NCBI RefSeq assembly: GCF_963666545.1
Contig: NZ_OY762899.1
Coordinates: 2,790,001-2,854,000 of the forward strand
Length of the DNA: 64,000 nt
Direction: 5' to 3'
From: an uncultured Bacteroides sp.
GTDB taxonomy: Bacteria > Bacteroidota > Bacteroidia > Bacteroidales > Bacteroidaceae
Shown: piece after piece, positions 19,704-29,369 of the stretch
Layout of the letters: every line of letters begins with the position of its first letter
Position numbering within the stretch: the first letter of the stretch is position 1
The notes under the pieces: generated by a model
The model's database searches: none
What the model was told of the DNA's origin: nothing
The model's input: the letters and a program-made list of their open reading frames with translations, nothing else
Program-made: the position numbers and the translations under genes

Positions 19704-20552
19704 TTAGGCCTCTTCAATATTCATAGAGTGAAATTCTATCAGCCCGGACATTGGAGTCTCTTCAATAACTTCGAGTTTGACATCAAACTCGTTGGCTATA
19801 TCGCACAATACTTCGGAATAGCTATATGCTACTGAACCAACAAAACGAATAGGGTAATTTTTGTAATCATATTGGCACACACTGCGTGTAAAGAAGCTGC
19901 GTAAATTTTCAGTAAGCATGCTATAGACATAATCGTTGTCTAAATAGTCTGCCAAAAAATAGGAGATGGTAGCTAAAAAACGGTTAGGAAAGGGGCGATT
20001 ATAAACAGATTCCATCACGTCATTGGCGTTGATGCGGAATTTTTCATAAAAATCGTTCGTAATATCTTTAGGTGCTAATCCTTTAAGGGCATCTGATAAA
20101 AATATTTTGCCAAATACGGCACCACTACCTTCATCGCCTAGGATATAACCTGCAGCTTTTACGTTTTTTGCGATAATTTTTCCGTCATAAAAGCATGAAT
20201 TTGATCCTGTACCTAGAATGCAGGCAATTCCCGCTTCGTCTTTGAATAAACCACGAGCAGCTGCAAGTAGATCGCTTTCCACTTGGATAGGGGTTTTAAA
20301 TTGGGCTACTAATGATGCGCCTAAAATATTTTTTTTCTCATTTGAGGTACATCCAGCACCATAGAAGTAAACTTGTTCTATCTTTTTTCTAAAGAAAGAT
20401 TCAGGTAAGCCAAGTCTGACGCTTCTACTAATCTCTCTCCGAGTTTGAAAAAAAGGATTCAACCCTTCTGTAAAGACACGTTGTATGAGATGATTATCTT
20501 CAATTAATGCCCATTCTGTCCTCGTAGAACCGCTTTCTGCAATAAGTTTCAT
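19704..20552 (-). CDS. BadF/BadG-family amino-sugar kinase, MurK-like
   Basis: A 282-residue protein of the ASKHA fold with the BadF-type phosphate-1 motif ESGSTRTEW at 6-14, AGCTSNE, a LGTGSNSCFYDG adenosine/sugar loop, and GDEGSGA. Members phosphorylate N-acetylglucosamine and/or N-acetylmuramic acid; Clostridium and Tannerella MurK belong to this group. It has no signal peptide, so it acts in the cytoplasm. It is the first gene of the minus-strand block, with TATATTTG (20578-20585 on the minus strand) as a possible -7 element 26 bp upstream. Together with NamZ it points to MurNAc salvage. MurQ, which would open MurNAc-6-phosphate, is not in the window. GlcNAc kinase is the main alternative. 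Confidence 0.8.
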   Translation of the reverse strand: MKLIAESGSTRTEWALIEDNHLIQRVFTEGLNPFFQTRREISRSVRLGLPESFFRKKIEQVYFYGAGCTSNEKKNILGASLVAQFKTPIQVESDLLAAARGLFKDEAGIACILGTGSNSCFYDGKIIAKNVKAAGYILGDEGSGAVFGKIFLSDALKGLAPKDITNDFYEKFRINANDVMESVYNRPFPNRFLATISYFLADYLDNDYVYSMLTENLRSFFTRSVCQYDYKNYPIRFVGSVAYSYSEVLCDIANEFDVKLEVIEETPMSGLIEFHSMNIEEA

Positions 20553-20796
20553 TCCGTAGATGTATTTTATTCCGATACAAATATATAGTTTTTTTTTATA
20601 CTATCTGCTAAAACAATAAATTGTTCCTTGTTTTTTGTACAAATCGTGTGATTTTATCGATCTATTGAGAAAAGATAAGAACAGACTTCTTAGTGCTGCT
20701 AGGGATTGTACTTGTATTATATTGAAATTGAATATATAGACAAAAAGGCAAGATGATACTTCTTCTGCTTTTTGAAAGGCTTAGATTACTTTCAGA

Positions 20797-20888
20797 AACA
20801 TCCCCATGTTATGGGATAAAACATCTGGATGTTCTTTGGGATAAGTTGGGGATGTTTTATCATACAACATCCCCATGTTGTATGAGGT
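20797..20888. repeat. Four-unit, 23-bp tandem array of small palindromes
   Basis: Units begin at 20797, 20820, 20843 and 20866, exactly 23 bp apart. Units 1 and 4 start AACATCCCCATGTT, unit 2 AACATCTGGATGTT and unit 3 the more degenerate AAGTTGGGGATGTT; each is followed by a 9-bp spacer. Segments also pair between units (GATAAAACATC 20815-20825 with GATGTTTTATC 20851-20861), and unit 4 extends to a 10-bp stem CATACAACAT/ATGTTGTATG. The surrounding gap 20553-20968 carries no supported gene. A 68-codon frame across the array is a by-product of the repeats. Confidence 0.85.
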
Positions 20889-20968
20889 GAATTCTCGTTT
20901 AATAAAACGTTTCGTCTGTAGATATGATTGAAGATGTTTGAATGTCTCTTGGGAGGAGTAACTTGCAC

Positions 20969-21022
20969 ATATTGAAAAGCCTCGCAAAAATCGGTTTACG
21001 GTTCTGCGAGGCTTTTCAATAT
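20969..21022 (-). terminator. Hairpin terminator after asd
   Basis: An 18-bp perfect stem (20969-20986 with 21005-21022) with an 18-base loop starts 31 bp past the asd stop. The stem is strong, but the T-run after it on the minus strand is weak. Confidence 0.7.
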
Positions 21023-21052
21023 TTAGAGTGTAGTCAGAGAATAAACTCTCTT

Positions 21053-22060
21053 TTATACATTCTTCTCTTTAATCAGATATTCAGCAATCTGCACTGCGTT
21101 GAGTGCGGCTCCTTTTTTGATTTGGTCGCCTACTACCCAAAAGGTTAGTCCGTTTTCGTTGGTCAGGTCCTTGCGGATTCGACCTACGTATACGGGGTCT
21201 TTGCCTGCAATGAAGAGGGGCATTGGATAATCTTTTTCGGCAGGATTATCCTGAAGGATCACGCCTTCTGCTTTGGCAAATGCTTCGCGGGCTTCTTCTA
21301 TGGATACCGGACGTTCTGTTTCTATCCAGATGCTTTCGGAATGTGCTCTCAATGCGGGAACACGTACACAGGTTGCACTAACTTTTACGTCGGAGTGCAT
21401 GATTTTACGTGTCTCGTTAAACATCTTCATTTCTTCCTTGGTGTAGCCGTTTTCTGTGAATACGTCTACTTGAGGTATGAGGTTGAAGGCCAATTGGTAA
21501 GCAAACTTCTCTACGGTTACTTCTTCACCAGCTAATATCTGACGATATTGTTCATATAGTTCGTCCATAGCTGCAGCTCCTGCACCGCTGGCGGCTTGGT
21601 AGGTAGACACATGAACGGTCTTGATATGTGAGAGTTGCTCTATTGCTTTCAAAGCTACTACCATTTGTATGGTGGTGCAGTTAGGATTAGCAATAATGCC
21701 ACGAGGACGATCTTTTGCGTCGGCTGCATTTACTTCCGGAACAACCAATGGAATATCTGCATCCATACGGAAAGCGCTTGAATTGTCGATCATTATAGCT
21801 CCATATTTAGTGATTGTTTCGGCAAATTCTTTTGATGTTCCTGCACCGGCAGAGGTGAAAGCGATGTCAACCCCTTTAAAGTCATCGTTGTGTTGCAGAA
21901 GTTTGACTTCGATCTGTTTACCGCCAAAAGTGTATTTACTTCCGGCACTACGTTTAGAACCGAACAATACTAACTCGTCCAACGGGAAACTTCTCTCATC
22001 GAGCACGCGCAGAAACTCTTGTCCTACGGCTCCGCTTACGCCAACAATAGCTACTTTCAT
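21053..22060 (-). CDS. asd: Aspartate-semialdehyde dehydrogenase
   Basis: A 335-residue cytoplasmic enzyme that reduces beta-aspartyl phosphate to aspartate semialdehyde with NADPH, on the route to lysine/diaminopimelate, threonine and methionine. It shows the N-terminal NADP loop GVSGAVG at 7-13, DNSSAFRMD at 92-100, and the active-site cysteine in NPNCTT (Cys128). Length is normal for the family. It appears to be a single-gene unit; TAATTTTG on the minus strand at 22130-22137 could be its -7 element. It feeds diaminopimelate for cell wall, but there is no direct link to the salvage locus. Confidence 0.96.
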   Translation of the reverse strand: MKVAIVGVSGAVGQEFLRVLDERSFPLDELVLFGSKRSAGSKYTFGGKQIEVKLLQHNDDFKGVDIAFTSAGAGTSKEFAETITKYGAIMIDNSSAFRMDADIPLVVPEVNAADAKDRPRGIIANPNCTTIQMVVALKAIEQLSHIKTVHVSTYQAASGAGAAAMDELYEQYRQILAGEEVTVEKFAYQLAFNLIPQVDVFTENGYTKEEMKMFNETRKIMHSDVKVSATCVRVPALRAHSESIWIETERPVSIEEAREAFAKAEGVILQDNPAEKDYPMPLFIAGKDPVYVGRIRKDLTNENGLTFWVVGDQIKKGAALNAVQIAEYLIKEKNV

Positions 22061-22225
22061 CTTTTCTTTTGTTTTATATGAATAATTTTATTCCTATCCA
22101 TCTACTCTTTGTGAATAGGCAATTGGCTGCAAAATTATAACATTTCATCAGATTATAAGCTATGATAAGCAGAGAATTGATATCTTTTTCGTTATTTTGC
22201 GGAAGAATCCTAAAAATCAAGAGTA

Positions 22226-24361
22226 ATGAAGTGGCTTGACCTCAGTTTACAATTTCCTATTACAGACCCTACCTGGGTGTTTCTCTTGGTACTTATCATT
22301 ATTCTTTTTGCTCCTATTCTGCTTGGGCGCTTACGCATTCCACATATCATAGGCATGATTCTGGCTGGTGTAGTCATCGGCGAACATGGTTTTAATATTC
22401 TTCTGCGAGATAGCAGCTTTGAACTTTTTGGCAAGGTGGGGCTTTACTACATCATGTTTCTTGCCGGACTGGAGATGGACATGGAGGACTTTAAAAAGAA
22501 TAGAATGAAAGGGGTTGTGTTTGGTTGCCTTACTTTCTCAATACCTATGATCATCGGTATTTGGAGTGGCATCAATTTGCTTGAATATGGCGTGACAACT
22601 GCCGTTCTTTTGGCAAGCATGTATGCTTCTCATACTTTGATTGCATATCCTATTATCAGTCGTTATGGATTGGCGCGTCTTCGATGTGTCAGTATAGCAA
22701 TAAGTGGAACTGTGTTCACCGATACTTTGGCTTTGTTGGTTCTGGCTGTTATTGCAGGTATGTACAAGGGGAATATTGACCAATATTTCTGGATATCTCT
22801 TGGAGTTAAGGTTGTTGCTGTCAGCTTTCTAATCATTTATTTCTTCCCTAGAATAGGGCGTTGGTTTTTTCGTACGCATGACAATAATATAACGCAGTTT
22901 ATCTTTGTTCTGGTTATGCTCTTTCTTGGAGCGGGAATGTTGGAAGTGGCGGGACTTGAGGGGATATTGGGTGCATTTTTGGTGGGGCTTGTACTCAACC
23001 GCTTGATTCCGCATGTTTCTCCTCTGATGAATAGGATTGAGTTTGTAGGTAATGCATTGTTTATTCCTTATTTTCTGATAGGTGTGGGGATGATTATCAA
23101 TGTACGCGCAATTTTCACGGGGGGGGAATCATTAAAGGTTGCTATTGTGATGACGTTAGTTGCCGTGACGGGCAAATGGTTGGCTGCTTGGTTAACACAG
23201 AAAGTGTTTCACATGCACAAAAATGAACGTCAGATCATATTCGGACTTAGTAATGCGCAGGCTGCTGCTACACTAGCGGCCGTGCTTGTGGGTAATAAGA
23301 TAGAAATATCTCCCGGCGTGTTATTACTCAATAATGATGTGTTAAATGGTACGGTGGTGATGATACTTGTTACTTGTATCATCAGTTCTTTTGCAGCAGA
23401 GCGGGCTGCACGTAAAATCTCTTTGGGTGGAGAGTCTGAGATTTCAGAAGAAAAACTGAAGGAAGAAGAAAATATTTTGATTTCCGTTGCTAATCCCGAT
23501 ACGATCAGAAGTTTGGTGAGCATGGCTTTGTTGATGAAAGAACCTAAGCGCAAAGACGGAATAATGGCTTTGAATGTGATCAATGATGGTAATGCTTCTG
23601 AGGCTCTTCTGACGCAAGGAAAAAAAACCTTGGAATATGCTGCTATGATAGGAGCAGCAGCGGATGTAACAGTAAATACGATCACTCGATTCGACCAAAA
23701 TACGGCTTCAGGCATTATCCATACTTTGAAAGAGTACAATGCCTCCGAAGTGATACTTGGACTGCACCGTAAAGCTACATTGGTCGATTCTTTCTTTGGT
23801 GTTTTGACGGGAAACCTTTTAAAAGGCATGCATCGACAGGTGATGATTGTAAAGAGCTTGATGCCTGCTAATACTTTGCGGTGCATCATTGTGGCCGTTC
23901 CGGCTAAGGCGGAATACGAGGTGGGATTCTTTAAATGGATGGAGAGACTTTGCCGGATGGCGGGGCAATTGGGGTGCCGATTGCATTTCTTCGCTCACCC
24001 CGATACGCTGCCTTATATTGAAGGGTATGTGAAGAAGAAGCATAGAGGGGTGCGAGGAGAATTCTCTGAACAGGCTGATTGGGACGACCTTTTGTTGCTA
24101 ACCGGGCAGGTGAATTATGATCATCTACTGGTTATCGTAAGTGCTCGTCGAGGATCTACCTCTTATAACTCTTTGTTTGAAACTCTTCCGATACAGATTA
24201 CTAAATATTTTAATAATAATAGTCTTATTGTTTTGTTCCCCGACCAGTATGGAGATCCGCAAGAAACAATGGTTTCTTTCTCCGATTTGGGACATCCCAA
24301 TGAGTCGCAGCATTATGAAGATGTAGGCCGATGGTTTTATAAATGGTTTAAGAAGAATTGA
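22226..24361 (+). CDS. CPA2-family cation/proton antiporter with C-terminal USP-like domains
   Basis: A 711-residue inner-membrane protein. Residues about 15-400 form 12 or so helices of the Kef/NhaP-like Na+/H+ exchanger fold (RLRIPHIIGMILAGVVIGEHG, LEGILGAFLVGLVLNRLIP). Residues about 420-700 are soluble and resemble tandem universal-stress-protein domains (VILGLHRKATLVDSFFG, HLLVIVSARRGSTSYN). It probably exchanges K+ or Na+ for protons and helps pH or osmotic balance; the soluble part may bind a nucleotide. There is no TrkA-N domain. It is followed by lolD-like 23 bp downstream, possibly in one transcript. The ion is not predictable. Confidence 0.88.
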   Translation: MKWLDLSLQFPITDPTWVFLLVLIIILFAPILLGRLRIPHIIGMILAGVVIGEHGFNILLRDSSFELFGKVGLYYIMFLAGLEMDMEDFKKNRMKGVVFGCLTFSIPMIIGIWSGINLLEYGVTTAVLLASMYASHTLIAYPIISRYGLARLRCVSIAISGTVFTDTLALLVLAVIAGMYKGNIDQYFWISLGVKVVAVSFLIIYFFPRIGRWFFRTHDNNITQFIFVLVMLFLGAGMLEVAGLEGILGAFLVGLVLNRLIPHVSPLMNRIEFVGNALFIPYFLIGVGMIINVRAIFTGGESLKVAIVMTLVAVTGKWLAAWLTQKVFHMHKNERQIIFGLSNAQAAATLAAVLVGNKIEISPGVLLLNNDVLNGTVVMILVTCIISSFAAERAARKISLGGESEISEEKLKEEENILISVANPDTIRSLVSMALLMKEPKRKDGIMALNVINDGNASEALLTQGKKTLEYAAMIGAAADVTVNTITRFDQNTASGIIHTLKEYNASEVILGLHRKATLVDSFFGVLTGNLLKGMHRQVMIVKSLMPANTLRCIIVAVPAKAEYEVGFFKWMERLCRMAGQLGCRLHFFAHPDTLPYIEGYVKKKHRGVRGEFSEQADWDDLLLLTGQVNYDHLLVIVSARRGSTSYNSLFETLPIQITKYFNNNSLIVLFPDQYGDPQETMVSFSDLGHPNESQHYEDVGRWFYKWFKKN

Positions 24362-24384
24362 TGTTTAATTTTAAATAGGCGAAA

Positions 24385-25047
24385 GTGATAAAATTAGAAG
24401 GAATTACCAAAAGTTTTGGGTCTCTGCAAGTGCTTAAAGGCATTGATATGGAGATTGGCAAGGGAGAGATAGTCAGCATTGTTGGTCCCAGTGGTGCGGG
24501 CAAAACAACATTGCTACAGATCATGGGTACGCTCGATGAACCTGATGCCGGACTTGTTAGCATTGATGAAACAAATGTTAGCCGGATGAAACAGAAAGAG
24601 TTGTCTGCTTTTCGTAATACCCATATTGGTTTCGTGTTTCAGTTTCATCAGTTACTGCCCGAATTTACAGCTATAGAGAATGTGATGATTCCTGCTTTCA
24701 TTGCCGGTGTATCTACCAAGGAATCGCTGACGAGGGCTTCTGAAATCCTTGACTTTATGGGACTTAAAGAACGTGCTTCGCACAAACCGAATGAACTTTC
24801 GGGAGGAGAAAAACAACGGGTGGCGGTAGCTCGTGCGTTAATCAATAATCCTGCCGTAATTTTAGCGGATGAACCTTCGGGTAGCTTGGATACACGCAAT
24901 AAAGAGGAACTTCATCAACTCTTCTTTGACTTGCGCAATAAGTTCGGCCAAACGTTTGTTATCGTGACTCATGATGAGGCTTTGGCTCAGATTACCGACC
25001 GTACGGTGCACATGATTGATGGAACTATTTATTCAAAGCAAACATAA
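24385..25047 (+). CDS. LolD-like ABC transporter ATP-binding protein
   Basis: A 220-residue ATPase beginning at GTG 24385. It has Walker A GPSGAGKT at 34-41, the Q-loop [10 protein letters not shown], signature LSGGEKQR, Walker [10 protein letters not shown], and the switch His in VTHD. The sequence is closest to the MacB/LolD group, which drives lipoprotein release from the inner membrane or export. No permease gene adjoins it, so its partner (LolC/E or an FtsX-like protein) must be encoded elsewhere. It overlaps tail-to-tail by 19 bp with the HHH protein on the other strand. Confidence 0.88.
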   Translation: MIKLEGITKSFGSLQVLKGIDMEIGKGEIVSIVGPSGAGKTTLLQIMGTLDEPDAGLVSIDETNVSRMKQKELSAFRNTHIGFVFQFHQLLPEFTAIENVMIPAFIAGVSTKESLTRASEILDFMGLKERASHKPNELSGGEKQRVAVARALINNPAVILADEPSGSLDTRNKEELHQLFFDLRNKFGQTFVIVTHDEALAQITDRTVHMIDGTIYSKQT

Positions 25048-25931
25048 TGGCTGATACGTTCGAAATCTTTTTGAGTGAACTCATTGTATAGTGTCAATTG
25101 CTTCAAACTTCTTAACGGGCCGTTTTTCTCCCGATGTTCCACAATAACTTTTGCCTGATAGAAGTTCAGGTATGGATGTGCTTTCAGGCGTTCTACGCTT
25201 GCCTTGTTCAGGTTGATCCGACGAGTTTGTTCGTTTCCTATACGAAACCAAGGTCTGACTTTCTCCACATTCAGATTAATCTCACTCAATTGCTCTATTC
25301 GGTAAAACCCACCAAGTTGCTTTCTGTAGCCTATTATCATTCGGGCAATGCCTCCTCCAATGCCGGGGATTTTTTTCAGTTCGGTGGTGTCACTCAGGTT
25401 AAGATCAACCACCGTTCCGGCTGCATACTTGATTACTTTGAGAGAGTCCTGCGGGTTACGTTTAATTAATATTCCGGTGGTGTCTTTCTTTTGGAATGTG
25501 TCATTGACATATATATAAGGTAGGAGAGTGGCGTATTGCTCCTCTGTGAGGCCATAGACCTTTTTAAACTCTTCGGGTTTGCGAAACTTACCGCCTTTTG
25601 CCCGATAGTGCATGATGTTGTGTGCCATCCATGGTTGTAACCCTAAACGAACGAAAGTTGCGGAATCGCTCACGTTCGGATCAAAAGGGGCTAAGTGGAT
25701 CTCACGTGGCTGGTAATGGGCATACTTTGCATAAAACTGCCGGTAGTCCCTTTTCTTCAGCGAATGAATGAAACCTACATACTCTTCCTCAAAGTTTTCT
25801 TTGGGGCGAGCTTTCTCATCGTTGTATACAAAGATGGTGAATGTGCATACAACTACAATTGCGATGCATGCAACAAGTACTATAATTCCCCGACGTTCAC
25901 CGTCTGAGAAATAGAAGAAATCTTTCCACAT
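25029..25931 (-). CDS. Membrane-anchored helix-hairpin-helix (ComEA-like) protein
   Basis: A 300-residue protein with one membrane helix at about 16-37 and the rest outside. It holds several helix-hairpin-helix units: [67 protein letters not shown]. The layout resembles ComEA-type DNA-binding proteins, but with more HHH copies than ComEA. A role in DNA uptake or handling at the envelope is possible; no other competence gene is nearby. Its 3' end overlaps lolD-like, and it starts 7 bp after the NSS transporter stop, so the two are likely co-transcribed. Confidence 0.82.
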   Translation of the reverse strand: MWKDFFYFSDGERRGIIVLVACIAIVVVCTFTIFVYNDEKARPKENFEEEYVGFIHSLKKRDYRQFYAKYAHYQPREIHLAPFDPNVSDSATFVRLGLQPWMAHNIMHYRAKGGKFRKPEEFKKVYGLTEEQYATLLPYIYVNDTFQKKDTTGILIKRNPQDSLKVIKYAAGTVVDLNLSDTTELKKIPGIGGGIARMIIGYRKQLGGFYRIEQLSEINLNVEKVRPWFRIGNEQTRRINLNKASVERLKAHPYLNFYQAKVIVEHREKNGPLRSLKQLTLYNEFTQKDFERISHYVCFE

Positions 25932-25938
25932 ATTGATT

Positions 25939-27303
25939 TTACCTTAGTAATCCGAGTTCGTTGATGAAGATGAACGAAATGGCTATTGGGGCGATAAATT
26001 TGAGTATAAAGATGAATAACTTATAGAAAGGTGTCCTCAGCGAGCCGCTGTTGCTAACTTCTTCCCATACAATCTTTTTATCGAGGTACCATCCTGTGAA
26101 TATAGAGATAAATAGTCCTCCGATCGGAAGCATGATCTTAGCCGTTACAAAGTCGAAGAGATCAAAGATTCCCAATCCGAAAAGCATATAGCCTTTTGCT
26201 ACACCAAGCGAGAGCGAGCAAAAGATGCCGAAGAAGATACAGCAAGCCGTAACGATCCTTGCAGCCTTGCCGCGGGTAAAATGATATTCTTCGTGCAGAT
26301 AGGCCGTGACCACCTCATGTAGTGATATGGTGGAGGTAAGTGCGGCTACAGCTAGTAGTACGTAGAACAGAACAGAGAAGAGATAGGCCAGTGCAGGTAT
26401 ACCACTGAATGCTTGTTGAAAAACATTTGGTAGGGTGATAAAGATTAAGCTTGGCCCTGCGTCAGGCTGTATGCCAACAGAGAAAGCTGCCGGGAAAATG
26501 ATGAAGCCTGCGAGTACAGCCACAATGGTGTCGATAATACCCACACTGAGAGCCGTCTTCGTTAGGTTGGTATCTTTGCCGAAGTAAGACGCATACGTGC
26601 ATAAACATCCCATACCAAGGCTGAGAGAGAAGAATGCCTGTCCCATTGCCCCGAGAAATACACTGCTATCCACTTTACTGAAATCGGGCTTTAGGAGAAA
26701 TTCAATGCCTCTTTCGGCACCCGGAAGAGTAACAGAGCAAGCTACCAATACTAAAAGAAGTATAAACAGCATGGGCATCATTATTTTTGAAGACTTTTCA
26801 ATGCCTTTCTCCACACCTTTTACTATAATAAAGTGAGTGGCTAGTAGAAATACGATGAGCCAGAGGATTGGTTTCCAAGGGTTGGAAGAGAAGCTTTGAA
26901 AAGAAACGACGAAATCATTGGGCGATTTGTCCGCAAAGCTATTGGTTACAGCTTCCATAATATACTCTAATGTCCATCCGGCCACAACAGAATAATAACT
27001 AAGAATCAACAGGCCCGCCAAAACTCCCATGCGTCCTATCCAACGCCAATGAGTTCCCGGAGCCAGTATTTGGAATGCTCCCGCTGTATTAGCACGTGAA
27101 TGTCTGCCGATAAGAAACTCTGCTATCATAATAGGAAGTCCCAGAAGGATGACACATCCTAAATAGACCAATATAAAGGCAGCACCTCCATGGTTTCCCG
27201 TTTCATAAGGGAATCTCCAAATATTACCTAATCCCACTGCCGATCCGGCAGAAGCCAGTATTACGCCCATTTTGCTCCCGAAATTGGCCCTGTCGTTTTT
27301 CAT
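25939..27303 (-). CDS. Neurotransmitter:sodium symporter (NSS/SNF) family transporter
   Basis: A 454-residue inner-membrane protein of about 11-12 helices. The NSS signature is clear: AGSAVGLGNIWRFPYETG at 19-36, with the unwound TM1 sodium/substrate site, and GRHSRANTAGAF. Members such as LeuT, MhsT and TnaT import amino acids with sodium. The amino acid cannot be told from sequence. TATATTTG on the minus strand at 27355-27362 is a possible -7 element; the VanZ-like gene is divergent on the other side of the 106-bp gap. Confidence 0.93.
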   Translation of the reverse strand: MKNDRANFGSKMGVILASAGSAVGLGNIWRFPYETGNHGGAAFILVYLGCVILLGLPIMIAEFLIGRHSRANTAGAFQILAPGTHWRWIGRMGVLAGLLILSYYSVVAGWTLEYIMEAVTNSFADKSPNDFVVSFQSFSSNPWKPILWLIVFLLATHFIIVKGVEKGIEKSSKIMMPMLFILLLVLVACSVTLPGAERGIEFLLKPDFSKVDSSVFLGAMGQAFFSLSLGMGCLCTYASYFGKDTNLTKTALSVGIIDTIVAVLAGFIIFPAAFSVGIQPDAGPSLIFITLPNVFQQAFSGIPALAYLFSVLFYVLLAVAALTSTISLHEVVTAYLHEEYHFTRGKAARIVTACCIFFGIFCSLSLGVAKGYMLFGLGIFDLFDFVTAKIMLPIGGLFISIFTGWYLDKKIVWEEVSNSGSLRTPFYKLFIFILKFIAPIAISFIFINELGLLR

Positions 27304-27409
27304 CTTTTCTTCTATTTTGTCTTACTATTCGATATTATAAGTCTAAATTAGCTGCAAATATAGAAAATGTTTCTTATTTTTGTACTCTATAAGTCAATAA
27401 ACTTAGCCT

Positions 27410-27802
27410 ATGTTTCGTTATATAAAAAGATATCCCGTATCGCTTTCCATTATTTTGGTAGTGATTTATTTGTCCTTTTTTAAGCCACCTTCCACTGAAC
27501 TGAGTAAGATTCCTTATTTTGATAAAGTCGTGCATCTTTGTATGTATTTTGGCATGTCGGGTATGTTGTGGCTCGAATTCTTGCGTACTCACCGAAAAGA
27601 TGCTGCTCCAGTGTGGCATGGATGGGTGGGAGCTCTTCTTTGCCCTATCTTTTTTAGCGGATGTGTGGAACTGCTTCAGGCTTATTGCACGACCTATCGT
27701 GGAGGCGACTGGCTTGATTTTGCGGCCAACTCTACAGGAGCCGTACTGGCTAGTTTAGTGGCATACTACGTTGTTCGCCCGTGGATATTGAAGAGGGCGT
27801 GA
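27410..27802 (+). CDS. VanZ-like small membrane protein
   Basis: A 130-residue protein of about four hydrophobic helices with the VanZ-family pattern FDKVVHLCMYFGMSGMLW and GCVELLQAY...RGGDWLDFAANSTGA, interrupted here for brevity. VanZ in enterococci gives low teicoplanin resistance; most members have no known function. A -7-like TATTTTTG lies at 27375-27382, 28 bp upstream of the start. It is followed 31 bp later by the S41 peptidase gene and may share its transcript. Confidence 0.85.
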   Translation: MFRYIKRYPVSLSIILVVIYLSFFKPPSTELSKIPYFDKVVHLCMYFGMSGMLWLEFLRTHRKDAAPVWHGWVGALLCPIFFSGCVELLQAYCTTYRGGDWLDFAANSTGAVLASLVAYYVVRPWILKRA

Positions 27803-27833
27803 ATTGTTATAGGATAAACTAATAATTGAGAAT

Positions 27834-29297
27834 ATGAAGAAAAACCAATGGAAATTACTTGCTGTGCTATTAATCTTGGCAAGCGTTACATTTTTAAGCA
27901 GCTGTAATGATGATGATCCAGCAGATGATGAAGGTGCTGTTCCTGCAGCGACGCAGAAGGTCAACCAATTTGCACTCGATGTACTACAAGATGTTTATTT
28001 ATGGAGCTCTGAGATTCCAACAGTTAATGTCAAGACGGAGGCAGATCCGATTTCTATGGTAGAAAGAATTAAATATTCGGCCGACCATTGGACTACTCTG
28101 ACAGATGACGTTGCTGGTCTGAGTGATAATTTTGCTGGCGTAGGCACTTCTTTTGGTTATTCGCTTGGTGTATATCTTTTCAGCAATTCTAAAACGGATT
28201 GTTATGCTGTTGTTCAGTTTGTCTATCCCGGTACTCCGGCAGAGAAGGCCGGATTGAAACGAGGTGATATCATTCAACAGATGAATGGGGCCAATATTAC
28301 GACAAGCAATTACACTAATCTGTTTTATTCGTCTTCTATTGTTCTTGGTATGGCCACTTTGAGTGGTACTGTTATTAGCCTTAATGATAAAACGATATCT
28401 CTAACTGCAGTGGATATGTATCAAGATCCTGTTAATATATATAAGGTAATATATGCAGGTACACATAGAGTCGGCTACTTGTTCTACACGGATTATGTTT
28501 TGAAATCACATGATAAATTGCTTGAAGTCTTTAAGTCTTTCAAGGACGCCGGAGTGACTGACGTGGTACTTGACTTACGTTATAACGGAGGAGGGTATTC
28601 GCTTACAGCTCAGCTGTTGAGTAGCATGCTTGCACCAAAGGAGATTGTCGCTTCTGGAGATAACATCTACTTGAAACAGACGTGGAATGATACTTATTCT
28701 AAATATTGGGAGTCGAAAGGAGAAGATTTGAACGAATATTTTAAGTATAGCTTTAGTTATGAGGATGAGGAAGGGAAAAGCAAAACTCTTTCCGTTAAAG
28801 ATGCTAACTTGAATGGGATTAATCTGTATGTATTGGTGTCAGGTGGCACTGCATCGGCTTCCGAAGCTACCATTACTGGGCTTTTACCATATATGTCTGT
28901 GAAAACCATCGGTGGGCAAACTGCCGGTAAATATTGTGGCGGCATTGTCTTTACGCCAGACATGGTATATAAAAGTCCGGATAAGGCTCTTAACAATTGG
29001 GGAATATATGCAATGGTCTATCGATATTCCGATAAGAAGGGCGAAACACCGTGTATGCCTAATGGTTTTACGCCAACATATGAAGTAGCTGATGATATCT
29101 TTGGTGGTCATTTGTTGGGTGATGACACTGAACCTCTTTTAGCTAAAGCCTTGGAAGTGATTACCGATAATGTCTCTGCTAAAAAAACAAGAGCTCTCTC
29201 TTTTACTCCGAAGGCATTAAGTGGTGCTGTGAACCGTTCAGGATCATTGAATGGAAAAATGATAGAACTTCCTAAACGTTTTGAACTGAATAAATAA
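27834..29297 (+). CDS. S41-family peptidase lipoprotein with PDZ domain
   Basis: A 487-residue lipoprotein, lipobox LSSC (Cys24) followed by Asn-Asp-Asp-Asp. A PDZ-like region is seen around 125-185 (FVYPGTPAEKAGLKRGDIIQQMNG). The C-terminal-processing-peptidase domain includes VVLDLRYNGGGY and the nucleophile region VSGGTASASEAT. It probably cleaves proteins at the cell envelope. Family knowledge: Bacteroides encode many such lipoprotein S41 peptidases, and their substrates are mostly unknown. The gene ends at a strong terminator. Confidence 0.9.
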   Translation: MKKNQWKLLAVLLILASVTFLSSCNDDDPADDEGAVPAATQKVNQFALDVLQDVYLWSSEIPTVNVKTEADPISMVERIKYSADHWTTLTDDVAGLSDNFAGVGTSFGYSLGVYLFSNSKTDCYAVVQFVYPGTPAEKAGLKRGDIIQQMNGANITTSNYTNLFYSSSIVLGMATLSGTVISLNDKTISLTAVDMYQDPVNIYKVIYAGTHRVGYLFYTDYVLKSHDKLLEVFKSFKDAGVTDVVLDLRYNGGGYSLTAQLLSSMLAPKEIVASGDNIYLKQTWNDTYSKYWESKGEDLNEYFKYSFSYEDEEGKSKTLSVKDANLNGINLYVLVSGGTASASEATITGLLPYMSVKTIGGQTAGKYCGGIVFTPDMVYKSPDKALNNWGIYAMVYRYSDKKGETPCMPNGFTPTYEVADDIFGGHLLGDDTEPLLAKALEVITDNVSAKKTRALSFTPKALSGAVNRSGSLNGKMIELPKRFELNK

Positions 29298-29322
29298 GCT
29301 CATAGCAATCAGGCTTCATAAG

Positions 29323-29366
29323 AGATGGCTGTATTGAGAACAATTCTCGATACAGCCATCTTTTGT
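29323..29366 (+). terminator. Terminator after the S41 peptidase
   Basis: An 18-bp stem with one wobble pair (29323-29340 with 29344-29361), a 3-base loop, then TTTTGTTTTTT. It sits between two convergent genes and serves the plus strand best. Confidence 0.9.
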
Positions 29367-29369
29367 TTT

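Noticed and set aside
20797-20888. Possible CRISPR array
   Set aside because: The units are 23 bp end to end with no room for spacers of 25-40 bp, and there are no cas genes in the window.
20781-20987. A 68-codon frame between asd and the kinase
   Set aside because: Its text comes from the 23-bp repeats (repeated NMGM) and it runs into the asd terminator hairpin.
23230-23889. A 219-codon open frame on the minus strand
   Set aside because: It lies wholly inside the antiporter gene on the other strand, has no family-like sequence, and is a shadow of that gene.
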